Part shown: piece after piece, positions 1-7,884 of the stretch
Numbering within the stretch: the first letter of the stretch is position 1
How the letters are laid out: every line of letters begins with the position of its first letter
Source: Curtobacterium sp. 9128
GTDB taxonomy: Bacteria > Actinomycetota > Actinomycetes > Actinomycetales > Microbacteriaceae
Direction: 5' to 3'
Assembly (NCBI RefSeq): GCF_007673775.1
Contig: NZ_VEAF01000004.1
Span: 125,451 to 189,450, forward strand
Length of the DNA: 64,000 nt
Translations under genes and position numbers: made by a program
Notes under the pieces: generated by a model
Database searches by the model: none
The model's input: the letters and a program-made list of their open reading frames with translations, nothing else
Told to the model about the DNA's origin: nothing

Positions 1-634
1 CGATGTAGATCAGGAGCGTGCCCGGGATCGCCTGCCACGTCGTGACGATGACGATCGCGACCCAGGCGAGGTCCGGGTTGGCCAGGATGCTCGTCTCGAG
101 CGGTGCGAAACCGAGCGAGGTCGCCAGCGCCGGGATGCTGTTCGAGAACAGGAACGAGAACACGTAGGCGATGACGATGCCGGAGATCACCATCGGCAGC
201 ACGAACACGGCACGGAGGGTCACCTTCGCGCGGATCCGGCTCGTCAGGGCGATCGCCAGCAGCAGCGCGAGGGCGTTCACGACCAGCACGGTGACCAGCG
301 AGAAGCCCATCGTGAACAGGTAGGCGTGCAGGATCGCGGGGTCCGAGAAGATCGCGAGGTAGTTCGTCAGGCCGGTGAACCCGAACTCACCGAACCCGAC
401 GGAGTTCGTGAAGCTCAGGACGATGCCCATCACGGCCGGCACGGTGATGGCGAGCGTGAAGACCACGAGGGTGGGCAGCAGGAACGCCAGGAACACGGGC
501 TGGATGCGGTGCGCGCTGCGGCGGCCCGAGCGTGCCGGCGTGCTGGCGATGGGGGAGGACTGCGGGGCGTCCGAGCTCCCGGGGCGTGGTTCGTTCCGGC
601 GCTTGCCGCCGGATGACGTCGTGGCGATGGCCAT
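1..634 (-). CDS. Sugar ABC transporter permease, MalF/UgpA type (C-terminus beyond window)
   Basis: Membrane subunit of a binding-protein-dependent sugar importer; 211 residues are visible and the gene runs off the left edge. A basic, Ser/Pro-rich cytoplasmic N-terminus of about 45 residues is followed by membrane segments near residues 46-75, 102-130, 140-165 and from about 190. The spacing and wording (an NYLAIFSDP stretch after the first periplasmic loop) are typical of MalF-like permeases; the EAA loop that contacts the ATPase lies outside. The ATG at 634 has GAGGAG about 9 bases upstream. It follows the binding-protein gene by 29 bases and is surely in the same operon. A second permease is expected beyond the edge. 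The sugar cannot be told from sequence. Confidence 0.9.
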   Translation of the reverse strand, partial: MAIATTSSGGKRRNEPRPGSSDAPQSSPIASTPARSGRRSAHRIQPVFLAFLLPTLVVFTLAITVPAVMGIVLSFTNSVGFGEFGFTGLTNYLAIFSDPAILHAYLFTMGFSLVTVLVVNALALLLAIALTSRIRAKVTLRAVFVLPMVISGIVIAYVFSFLFSNSIPALATSLGFAPLETSILANPDLAWVAIVIVTTWQAIPGTLLIYI

Positions 635-663
635 GGGGATCGTCTCCTCGGTCCGGGACCGGG

Positions 664-1959
664 TCAGGCCTTCCGACGCGCGACGCGCGCCCAGTCGGCA
701 TCGAGCGTGCGGAGTTGCGGAGCCGGGTCGCCGCCGAGGGCGATCGTCTGCGCGTAGTTCGCGACCGGGATCTCGGCCGGGACGAGCTGCGACGTGCCGA
801 GGTAGAACGCGGCGTCGTCGTAGTACTGCTGCATGCCCTTGAGCGTCGGATTCGCCACGGGCGGCGAGTCCCTGCGGGTCCCGAAGCCGTTGTTGTCGGC
901 GTTGTACTCGTCCGCGACCTCCGGGGACATCAGGAAGCGCAGGAACTCCCGCGCCGCGTCCTGCTTCTTCGAGGCCTTCGGGATCCAGAGCGCCAGATCG
1001 ACGTTCACCCGGACCTTGAGGTCGGCGGGGTCGTCGGTGGCGGGGAGCGGGAACGTGCCGAGGTCCATGTCGGGGTCGGTCTTCGCGATCTCGATGAGTG
1101 CCCACGGGCCCTGCAGGTACATCGCCGACTCGCCCTTGGCGAAGGCGAGGTTGCCGTCGCCGTAGGCCCGGCTCGCCGCGTTCTTGTTCGACCACTTCGC
1201 GAGCTGGGCCATGCGCTCCATCGGCGCCGCGAAGTCCTTCGAGAACGACACCGGCGACGACGGGGTGAGGCTCGTGCCCTCCCGCTCGAGCGCCGCGAAC
1301 GTCTTCTTCACGTCGATCATGCCGCCGATCGAGTAGTCGAACATGCCCTGCGCCAGGGTCCACGTGTCCTTGTAGGTGTTGTAGAACGGCGTGACGTCCG
1401 CGGCCAGCAGCTTCTCGCAGACCGCGGTCAGCTCGGTCCAGGTCGTCGGGACCTCGATGCCCTGCTCGGCGAAGATCTTCTTGTTGTAGATCACCGACGC
1501 GGCCGTGACCGAGTACGGCAGGGCGTTGCGTTCGCCCGGGTAGGACGCGGTCTGCTCCATGAGCGTCCACAGGTCCGGGTTGATGGCCTTCGCCTCGGCC
1601 AGGTCCGACAGGTCGGTCAGTGCGCCGTGCTCGACGAACGAGACCATCGCGTAGTTGTAGTTCAGGCAGCCGAGGTCGGGCGGAGAGCTCCGCACGAAGT
1701 CCGCCGGCAGGGACGAGGTCGAGTCGCGGATCACGCGGATCCTCGACTGGCTGTCGTGGAACTTCGCGATGACGTCGTCGAAGTAGGAGATGACCTCGGG
1801 TTTCGACACGTAGAACGTGATCGTCTCCCGACGTCCTGCCGATGCGGCCGGGGCGCACCCGGCGAGGGCCAGACCCGCGCCGACTGCGCCGGTGCCGAGG
1901 AGGAAGGAGCGGCGGCTGAGTGCCGACCGACCCGTCCCGGAAGCGGTTCCTGTGTGCAC
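664..1959 (-). CDS. Extracellular sugar-binding lipoprotein of the ABC importer
   Basis: Family 1 solute-binding protein, 431 residues, which captures sugar outside the cell and delivers it to the adjacent permease. Residues 15-20 read SRRSFL, resembling a twin-arginine signal, and LAGC at 32-35 is a lipobox, so it is probably a Tat-exported lipoprotein anchored at Cys35. The mature part begins with ETITFYVSKPE, as in other sugar binders. I chose the GTG at 1959 because GGACGGAG lies 5 bases upstream and the signal peptide then starts naturally; a longer open frame upstream lacks these signs. The promoter lies at 2034-2061 with a palindromic operator inside it, which fits repression by the divergent ROK protein. 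Confidence 0.9.
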   Translation of the reverse strand: MHTGTASGTGRSALSRRSFLLGTGAVGAGLALAGCAPAASAGRRETITFYVSKPEVISYFDDVIAKFHDSQSRIRVIRDSTSSLPADFVRSSPPDLGCLNYNYAMVSFVEHGALTDLSDLAEAKAINPDLWTLMEQTASYPGERNALPYSVTAASVIYNKKIFAEQGIEVPTTWTELTAVCEKLLAADVTPFYNTYKDTWTLAQGMFDYSIGGMIDVKKTFAALEREGTSLTPSSPVSFSKDFAAPMERMAQLAKWSNKNAASRAYGDGNLAFAKGESAMYLQGPWALIEIAKTDPDMDLGTFPLPATDDPADLKVRVNVDLALWIPKASKKQDAAREFLRFLMSPEVADEYNADNNGFGTRRDSPPVANPTLKGMQQYYDDAAFYLGTSQLVPAEIPVANYAQTIALGGDPAPQLRTLDADWARVARRKA

Positions 1960-2033
1960 GGTGACTCCGTCCAACGGTCGCGGCGCCCTTGCCGTCCCGT
2001 CCTGCCGATCGCTCCGATGCGGTCGACGGACTA

Positions 2034-2061
2034 AATATAGCGAGAAAATCTTCTCCCGCAA
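2034..2061 (-). promoter_or_regulatory. Promoter of the sugar importer with operator inside the spacer
   Basis: Reading leftwards, TTGCGG (2056-2061) and TATATT (2034-2039) are separated by 16 bases. The spacer carries the perfect inverted repeat GAGAA-N4-TTCTC (2042-2055). A repressor bound here would cover the polymerase site. The divergent ROK gene starts 35 bases further on, so the same site could also affect its own promoter. The assignment to ROK is inference from position. Confidence 0.65.
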
Positions 2062-2089
2062 GGAACCGGTGCAGGAGTATCTTCGGCGG

Positions 2090-3325
2090 GTGACCACGCC
2101 CCCGGCGCCGCTCCGTCGATCGAGCCTCGAGACGGTGCTCGACGTCGCCTTCACCGAGCAGGCGTTCACCGCGAGCACGGTCATGGCGCGCACCGGGCTC
2201 ACCCGTTCGACGGTCCTCGCCGCGTGCGACGAGCTCGTCCGCTCGGGCTGGATCACCGCGCTCGACGACGCGCGGACGGCGGGGGAGTACCGACTCGGTC
2301 GCCCGGCGAAGCGCTACGAGCTGCACCGCACCGCCGGGCTCGTCGTCGGCGTCGACGTGGGGAACACGCGGATCGCCGCGGTCGTCGCCGACCTGCGCGG
2401 GACGGTGCTCGCGCAGGTGGAGCGCGGTGCCGCAGCGGGGACGCCCGGCGACGACGCGCGGCGCGCCGCCGTGGCCGCGTGCGTCGCCGATGCGCTCCTG
2501 CAGGCCGACCACCCCGGGTCACCGGTGCTCGTCACCACCGTCGGGGTCGCCGCGCCCGTCGACCGACGCGGTGGCTCCCCGAGCGAGGACGACGGCTTCT
2601 GGCACCGCATGAACCCGGGCTTCGCGGCGGCCCTGTCCGGCTACGGCGAGCTCGTGGTGGAGAACGACGCCAACCTCGCCGCCATCGCGGAACGCGCGCG
2701 TGGCGCCGGGGACTCCTTCGCGGCGCTCCTGTCCGGCGAACGGTTCGGCGCCGGGCTCATCGTCGACGGTGTCCTGCTGCGGGGGACGCACGGCGGCGCC
2801 GGTGAACTGCGCATCCTCAACATCGTCGAGGGCGTCGGCACCCCGGAGGGCCTCGGTGCCGCGTGCCGGACGCTCGCCGCCGCGGCACGCGCCGCCGGGC
2901 GGATCCTGCCGGGCACGCCGCTCGCGACGGCTGCGTCCGAGCCGCGGGTGCTCGATGCGCCGATGGTCTTCGCCGCGGCGGAGGCCGATGACCCGGTCGC
3001 GCTCGAGATCGTCGAGCGGCTCGCCGAACGGCTCGCGAAGGCCTGCATCGTGCTCGGGAGCCTGCTCGACATCGAGCGCGTGCACGTCGCGGGTGCGATC
3101 GCCCGTCCTGCCGAGCGGGTGATCCGGCGGGCGAACGCCCTGCTGCAGGCCGGTGCGTTCCGCCCGGTGCCCGAGGTGGTCGCGTCGCAGCTCGGTGCCG
3201 ACGTGGTGCTCGTCGGGGCTGCGCAGCGCGCCCTCGACACCGTCCGGGCGCACCCGCTCGCGTTCAGCCTGCCCGCCGCGGCGCGCGAGCGGACCGTCGC
3301 CACGACAGGATCTGTCGGAGGGTGA
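2090..3325 (+). CDS. ROK-family transcriptional regulator
   Basis: Repressor/sugar-kinase-like (ROK) protein of 411 residues. Residues about 27-55 form a winged helix-turn-helix, and from residue 84 a GVDVGNTRIAAVV stretch opens the ASKHA-type sugar-binding domain. The usual ROK zinc motif (CxCGxxGCxE after the GAGExGH stretch) is missing: the region reads GAGELRILNIVEGVGTPEGLG without cysteines, so it is unlikely to be a functional kinase. The GTG start at 2090 is 6 bases after TATCTT (2078-2083), a leaderless arrangement; upstream in-frame starts would overlap the importer promoter. It probably represses the divergent sugar importer. Its last 62 bases overlap the 3' end of the convergent ABC permease gene. 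Confidence 0.88.
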   Translation: MTTPPAPLRRSSLETVLDVAFTEQAFTASTVMARTGLTRSTVLAACDELVRSGWITALDDARTAGEYRLGRPAKRYELHRTAGLVVGVDVGNTRIAAVVADLRGTVLAQVERGAAAGTPGDDARRAAVAACVADALLQADHPGSPVLVTTVGVAAPVDRRGGSPSEDDGFWHRMNPGFAAALSGYGELVVENDANLAAIAERARGAGDSFAALLSGERFGAGLIVDGVLLRGTHGGAGELRILNIVEGVGTPEGLGAACRTLAAAARAAGRILPGTPLATAASEPRVLDAPMVFAAAEADDPVALEIVERLAERLAKACIVLGSLLDIERVHVAGAIARPAERVIRRANALLQAGAFRPVPEVVASQLGADVVLVGAAQRALDTVRAHPLAFSLPAAARERTVATTGSVGG

Positions 3326-4499
3326 CCTTCGAGCCGTACTGCGCCACCGAGTGCCGGAACAGGTACTCGGCGAACCAGAGGAGCAGCCCGGCCACGACGA
3401 ACACCTCGACGATCGTGCCGACGGACTCGGCCGGTGACAGCGACCCGACGGCGTTCCGCACCATCGCGGTGACCGGCGTGAACGTCGGGAACCAGGTGAA
3501 GACCGCCACCACGGGCGACGACGGGCTCGTCATCACGAAGAACGCCGCGTAGAGCGGGATGATCAGGGAGAAGATCGCGGCGGACTGCAGGGCTGATGCG
3601 TCCTTGATCGTCGGGACGGCGGCCCCGACGGCGACGAAGAGCGCCGAGGCGAGCAGGACCCCACCGATGAGCAGCAGCGCGCCGACGACCATCCGCCAGG
3701 GGTCGACGACCACGTGCCCGACCCGGCTCGCGAGCAGCGGGACCACGACGACGAGCGACAGCAGCCCGGGCACGATGAAGACCCCGATCTGGACGAGTCC
3801 GACCAGGAGCATCGCGATGACCTTGCCGCGGATGAGGTCCCCGGCGGTCACCGTCGTCAGGATCATCTCGGAGATCCGGTTCTCCTTCTCCTCGACGACC
3901 ACCGTCACCATGCGCGCGGCGAGCAGCAGCACGAGGCCGAAGAACGCCGCCAGGTAGACCAGGGGCGGCAGGATCGACAGCCAGCCGGGTGCCACCTTCC
4001 CCGCGGCGTAGGCGGTCACGTCGGTGTCCGGCGGCGACCGGAGGATCCGCACCGCCTCGGCGTCGCCCACGTTCCCCGCGACGCTCTGCTCGAGCACCCG
4101 TCCCGCGAGGGACGAGTAGGCGCTGTTCTCGAACAGTCCCCGGTCCTTCGCCACGACGCTGATCGGCTCGGTCGACGGCGAGGCCGGGAACACGACGAGC
4201 GCGTCGAGTCGTCCGGCGACGACCGCGGCCCGGTCAGCGGACTCGTCCGTCGACGGTGTCCCACCCCACCGTGCCGCCACCCGCTCGGAGACGAGGCCGG
4301 AGTGGTCGACGTAGTGGAACGGCGTCTTCTCGGCGGACGAGCCCCGCACGACCGAGTCCGTGCCGGCCGCCTGACCGACTCCGACGAGCAGTGACACCAC
4401 GACGATCACGAACGGCAGGGCGAGCGTGCCGATCCAGAACGCGGGCTTCTTGACGGCGCGGACGAACTCGAACCGGACGACGGTGCCGAGGCGGCTCAC
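3264..4499 (-). CDS. ABC-2 type exporter permease (NatB-like)
   Basis: Membrane half of an ABC exporter, 411 residues. One membrane segment lies near residues 20-45, followed by a large outward domain of about 130 residues and then a cluster of five or so hydrophobic segments toward the C-terminus. This is the layout of NatB/ABC-2 permeases, which export sodium or drugs; the substrate here is unknown. The GTG start at 4499 overlaps the stop of the ATPase gene as GTGA, so the two are translationally coupled. The C-terminal coding end (3264-3325) is antisense to the end of the ROK gene. Confidence 0.88.
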   Translation of the reverse strand: MSRLGTVVRFEFVRAVKKPAFWIGTLALPFVIVVVSLLVGVGQAAGTDSVVRGSSAEKTPFHYVDHSGLVSERVAARWGGTPSTDESADRAAVVAGRLDALVVFPASPSTEPISVVAKDRGLFENSAYSSLAGRVLEQSVAGNVGDAEAVRILRSPPDTDVTAYAAGKVAPGWLSILPPLVYLAAFFGLVLLLAARMVTVVVEEKENRISEMILTTVTAGDLIRGKVIAMLLVGLVQIGVFIVPGLLSLVVVVPLLASRVGHVVVDPWRMVVGALLLIGGVLLASALFVAVGAAVPTIKDASALQSAAIFSLIIPLYAAFFVMTSPSSPVVAVFTWFPTFTPVTAMVRNAVGSLSPAESVGTIVEVFVVAGLLLWFAEYLFRHSVAQYGSKVTLRQILSWRRSARAPRRAG

Positions 4500-5440
4500 T
4501 GCGCGGCTCCGACCGTGGCACCGGTGCGTTCCTCGGCGCCGGCGTCGTGTCCGTACACCTGGACGAAGATCTCGTCGAGCGGGATGCGGCGCATCTCGAA
4601 GCCGGTCACGTGCGCTCCGGCACCGACCAGGGCCGCGAGGACGTCGGACCCGTCCGCTGCGGCGGCCGAGGTCGGGACGAGGTAGGCGACGTGTCCCTCG
4701 TGGCGGGCGAGGCGCCAGAGCGGGGACCGTGGCACCGGCCCCTCGAGCGAGACCTTCGCCACGGCGCCCCCGAACGCGTCCTGCACCTCGGGGATGGTGC
4801 CGTACGCCGCGGCGACGCCGTCCCGGAGGAGCAGGATCCGGTCGCAGAGGCGCTCGACCTCGTCCATGTGGTGCGTCACGAGGACGACCGTCGCACCCTC
4901 GGCCTTCCGCTCGTCGACCAGGTCGAGCAGGAGCCGACGGTTCACCGGGTCCAGGCCCTTCGTCGGCTCGTCGAGGATGAGCAGCCGGGGGTGGTCCATG
5001 ATCGTGATGCCGAGCTGCACCTTCTGCTGCTGTCCGCCGGAGAGCTTGTCGATCCGCAGCTTGGCCTTGTCCGCGAGGCCGACCCGTGCCAGGTAGTCCA
5101 TCGACCACCTGGTCGAGGCCGCGCGCGGCATCCCGCGGAGTGCCGCGAAGTACGTCATCACGTCGATGACGGACTCCTTCCGGTACAGCCCGCGTTCCTC
5201 CGGCAGGTACCCGATCCCACCCGTCGACGGACGGTACGGGCGCCCGTCGATCGTCAACGCGCCCGCTGACGGCGTCGTGATGCCGAGCAGCGCCCGGATG
5301 GTCGTGGTCTTGCCCGAGCCGTTGCTGCCGAGCAGTCCGAACGTCTCGCCGGGGGTGACGTCGAACGACAGACCGTCGATGACGGTCCGGTCCCCGAACC
5401 GCATGACGAAGTCCTGCACGCTGATGCTCGCACCGGCCAT
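4496..5440 (-). CDS. ABC exporter ATPase (NatA-like)
   Basis: ATP-binding subunit of 314 residues. Walker A GSNGSGKTT is near residue 38, signature LSGGQQQKVQLG near 130, and Walker B LLILDEPTKGLDP follows. A C-terminal extension of about 80 residues is typical of NatA/drug-exporter ATPases. The ATG at 5440 has AGAAGGGGG just upstream; an earlier ATG in the frame lacks a ribosome site. It powers the coupled ABC-2 permease. Confidence 0.92.
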   Translation of the reverse strand: MAGASISVQDFVMRFGDRTVIDGLSFDVTPGETFGLLGSNGSGKTTTIRALLGITTPSAGALTIDGRPYRPSTGGIGYLPEERGLYRKESVIDVMTYFAALRGMPRAASTRWSMDYLARVGLADKAKLRIDKLSGGQQQKVQLGITIMDHPRLLILDEPTKGLDPVNRRLLLDLVDERKAEGATVVLVTHHMDEVERLCDRILLLRDGVAAAYGTIPEVQDAFGGAVAKVSLEGPVPRSPLWRLARHEGHVAYLVPTSAAAADGSDVLAALVGAGAHVTGFEMRRIPLDEIFVQVYGHDAGAEERTGATVGAAQ

Positions 5441-5514
5441 GCGACCCCCTTCTCGTGACGCCGACACTACCGGCCGCGGTGCCGTGGTCCTCGGCGGATC
5501 CCGGCCGTCCGCGG

Positions 5515-6003
5515 CTACGGCGTGCGGAGCGTGTCGTCCGCGTCGGACGACACCGGCTCCTCCGGGGTCCAGCCGTACCAGCGACCGTCGATCTCGGCCG
5601 TGATGCGACCGTCACCGCAGGTCACGAGGTCGGTGGTCGGGAGCGACTCCGGCAGGAAGCCCGCCGTCATCGCCGGGCCGCCGTGCGTCCCCTCGACCGG
5701 GGTGCACGCAGCCGTGTCGACGCCGTCCTCGGACGAGAACGCGATCACGTACCCCGGGTTGCTGGTGTCCAGACGCACGTCGATGTCCTCGGCGTCGCGC
5801 GGCACCCACGTCGGCATGAACCACGCGGCGTCCTGCGAGGTCGCCTTCGACGGGGCGTCCGTGTAGCTGGCGTAGTGCCGCTGCTGCTCGGGCATGGACT
5901 GCTCGATCATGCTGCAGCCGGTGAGGCTCGCGACGACGAGGCCCGCCCCGAGGACGGCGACGGCGGCGGTGTGGGCAGGACGGCTGGTGCGCTGGGTGGT
6001 CAT
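5515..6003 (-). CDS. Small secreted lipoprotein of unknown function
   Basis: 162 residues with a lipoprotein signal: hydrophobic stretch at residues 12-27 and lipobox LTGC with Cys30. The mature part contains two more cysteines (in AACTPVEG and LVTCGDG) that may form a disulfide, and no enzymatic motif I recognise. It is a single gene, tail-on to nothing nearby; the divergent HhH gene starts 115 bases away. A cell-surface role is inferred only from the signal. Confidence 0.75.
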   Translation of the reverse strand: MTTQRTSRPAHTAAVAVLGAGLVVASLTGCSMIEQSMPEQQRHYASYTDAPSKATSQDAAWFMPTWVPRDAEDIDVRLDTSNPGYVIAFSSEDGVDTAACTPVEGTHGGPAMTAGFLPESLPTTDLVTCGDGRITAEIDGRWYGWTPEEPVSSDADDTLRTP

Positions 6004-6117
6004 GCATCCATGGTCGCGCCGGCATCTGTCCGCTGACATACGGTGGCCCACCGGGACGAGGGTGGGGGAAACCCCCGCCCGAGGACTGCGGGCGGGAGCG
6101 CGGGTACCGTCCTGGAC

Positions 6118-6549
6118 ATGGCCGACGTGATCCACGCCGCCGACATCGGGATCGACCTGTCGGACGGCAAGCCCCAGCAGCTGTACCGGTGGTTCCTCGC
6201 GAGCATGCTCTTCGGCAGACCGATCCGGCAGGAGCAGGCAGCCCAGACCTACCGGGTGCTCATCGACCACGGGTTCACCAGCCCGGGCAGGTTCGGTGGG
6301 GTCGGGCACGAGCGGCTCCGGAAGGTGCTCGACGAGGGTGGGTACGGGCGGTTCGACCACCAGATGACGGACGCCCTGCACGAGACCATGCACACGCTCG
6401 ACGCCGACGAGGGATCGGTGTCGCACCTGGTGAAGTCCGCCGGGTCACGCTCGGAGCTCCGCGAGCGCCTCGGATCGCTGAAGGGCGTCGGGCCGAAGAC
6501 CATCGAGATCTTCCTCCGGGACGTCCCGGACGCGCTCCTTCCGGAGTGA
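6118..6549 (+). CDS. Small helix-hairpin-helix protein, endonuclease III-like fold fragment
   Basis: 143 residues. Residues 119-130 (GSLKGVGPKTIE) match the helix-hairpin-helix that binds the DNA backbone in Nth/MutY/AlkA glycosylases, and the preceding helical region resembles the glycosylase core. The protein ends about 15 residues after the hairpin, where Nth family members carry the catalytic Asp and iron-sulfur cysteines, so glycosylase activity is not supported. The start ATG is 7 bases after TACCGT (6105-6110), leaderless. It could be a DNA-binding repair accessory protein; the function is unknown. Confidence 0.75.
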   Translation: MADVIHAADIGIDLSDGKPQQLYRWFLASMLFGRPIRQEQAAQTYRVLIDHGFTSPGRFGGVGHERLRKVLDEGGYGRFDHQMTDALHETMHTLDADEGSVSHLVKSAGSRSELRERLGSLKGVGPKTIEIFLRDVPDALLPE

Positions 6550-6622
6550 CGGCGGCGGCCGTCGGGGGCAGCTCCCTCGAGCCCGGCGGTCCGCCCCACC
6601 GTGTTCGGCTAGCGTCGAGGCC

Positions 6623-7540
6623 ATGCAGCCTCCCGTCCCCGGCACGCTCCGCATCCTGCACCTCTCGGACACGCACCTCACCGGCGACGGCGCGCTCCAC
6701 CAGGGCACCGTCGACACCACGGCCGCGCTCGACGCGCTGCTCGAACGGCTCGACGTCGTCGAGGGCGTCGGGCTCGTCGTCGTCTCGGGCGACGTCTCCG
6801 AGGACGGCAGTCCCGAGTCCTACGCCGTGCTCCTCGAGCGCGTCGGAGGATGGGCAGCGCGCCACGGTGCAGCACTCGTCACCGTCCCGGGCAACCACGA
6901 CCTGCGCGAGGGCTTCCGGCAGGTGCTCGCGAACGGGCACGTCCTCGGCGACGGCGGCCGTCCGCTCATGCACACGATGGAGCACCACCCGCCGACGGTG
7001 CCCGTGTGGGGCCAGTCGCTCGTCGCGGGGCGCCGCGTCGTCACGATCGACACGAGCGTCCCCGGCTCCGGACACGGCGAGGTGAGCGAGGACTCGCTCG
7101 GTCGCCTCCGTGCGGCGCTCGCCGACGACTCCGGTGCACCGCACGGCTCCGTCGTCGTGCTCCACCACCCGCCGCTGCCGGCGCCGACCGCCCTGCACGA
7201 GGCGCTCCGGCTGCAGAACCCCGCGGCGCTCGCGGAGGTCCTCCGCGGCAGCGACGTCCGGGTCGTACTCGCCGGGCACTACCACCACCACTTCGTCGGG
7301 AGCATCGGCGGGGTACCGGTCCTCGTCGCGCCGGGCGTCGCCAACGACACCGACGTGATCGGTGCCTACGGGGAGGAGTCCGCGTACATCGGGACCGGCG
7401 CGCTCGTCGTCGACCTCGCCGAGGACGGCACGCTGTGGTCGACACCGGTGCGCGTGCCCGTCGCCGGTGCCGACCAGGTCGCGGTCCACCATGACGCCGA
7501 CGCCGTCGCGCGGATCATCGCGGCGGTCGGACCGCGCTGA
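6623..7540 (+). CDS. Calcineurin-like metallophosphoesterase (CpdA/Icc type)
   Basis: 305-residue cytosolic phosphoesterase with all metal motifs: D16-T-H18, G56-D57, G90-N-H-D93, H181-H182 and GHYH at 218-221. This order is that of class III cyclic nucleotide phosphodiesterases such as CpdA; the substrate may be cAMP or another phosphodiester and cannot be fixed from sequence. The ATG at 6623 follows TAGCGT (6610-6615) by 7 bases, so the mRNA is probably leaderless. Confidence 0.88.
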   Translation: MQPPVPGTLRILHLSDTHLTGDGALHQGTVDTTAALDALLERLDVVEGVGLVVVSGDVSEDGSPESYAVLLERVGGWAARHGAALVTVPGNHDLREGFRQVLANGHVLGDGGRPLMHTMEHHPPTVPVWGQSLVAGRRVVTIDTSVPGSGHGEVSEDSLGRLRAALADDSGAPHGSVVVLHHPPLPAPTALHEALRLQNPAALAEVLRGSDVRVVLAGHYHHHFVGSIGGVPVLVAPGVANDTDVIGAYGEESAYIGTGALVVDLAEDGTLWSTPVRVPVAGADQVAVHHDADAVARIIAAVGPR

Positions 7541-7884
7541 CGGCACGGGCTCCGCACCGGCGGGTCCGCCGTCCCTCGACTGGTCGCAACACCCCGCTCA
7601 CGTCCGTCGACCGGTCACAATCCGTCGGTCGCGGCGTCCCGCGTCGACGTTCTCCGACCGCTCGACGTCGAGCATGCGGGGTGTCGTGACCGCTCGGAAG
7701 GGGGTCCGCGCACGTCGGCGCAGGAGCCGGCCGCGGCGACCCCGCGTGCACGCGACCGGCGGGGCGGGGCTGCACCGAGCCTCCAGTCCGGGGACCCGGC
7801 CGCCGGCCTTCGGTACCCCGCACGTTCGGGATGTTCCGCGCCTTCCGGTGTAGGCCGGTGCAACAACGTCCGAAGGAGTGCGCC
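7541..7884. other. Intergenic region with related 16-bp elements in opposite orientation
   Basis: No gene is supported in these 344 bases. The elements at 7582-7597 and 7676-7691 are inverted copies matching at 14 of 16 positions, about 78 bases apart. A partial third copy (CGGTCACAATCCG) begins near 7611. No T-run follows, so this is not a clear terminator. The role is unknown; a short interspersed repeat or operator pair is possible. Confidence 0.4.

Noticed and set aside
532-2034. Long plus-strand open frame opposite the sugar-binding protein
   Set aside because: Arg-rich sequence with no domain; the opposite strand encodes a full binding protein with signal peptide. It is a shadow frame typical of high-GC DNA.
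1817-2090. Longer N-terminus for the ROK regulator
   Set aside because: It would run antisense through the binding-protein signal peptide and the promoter-operator region.
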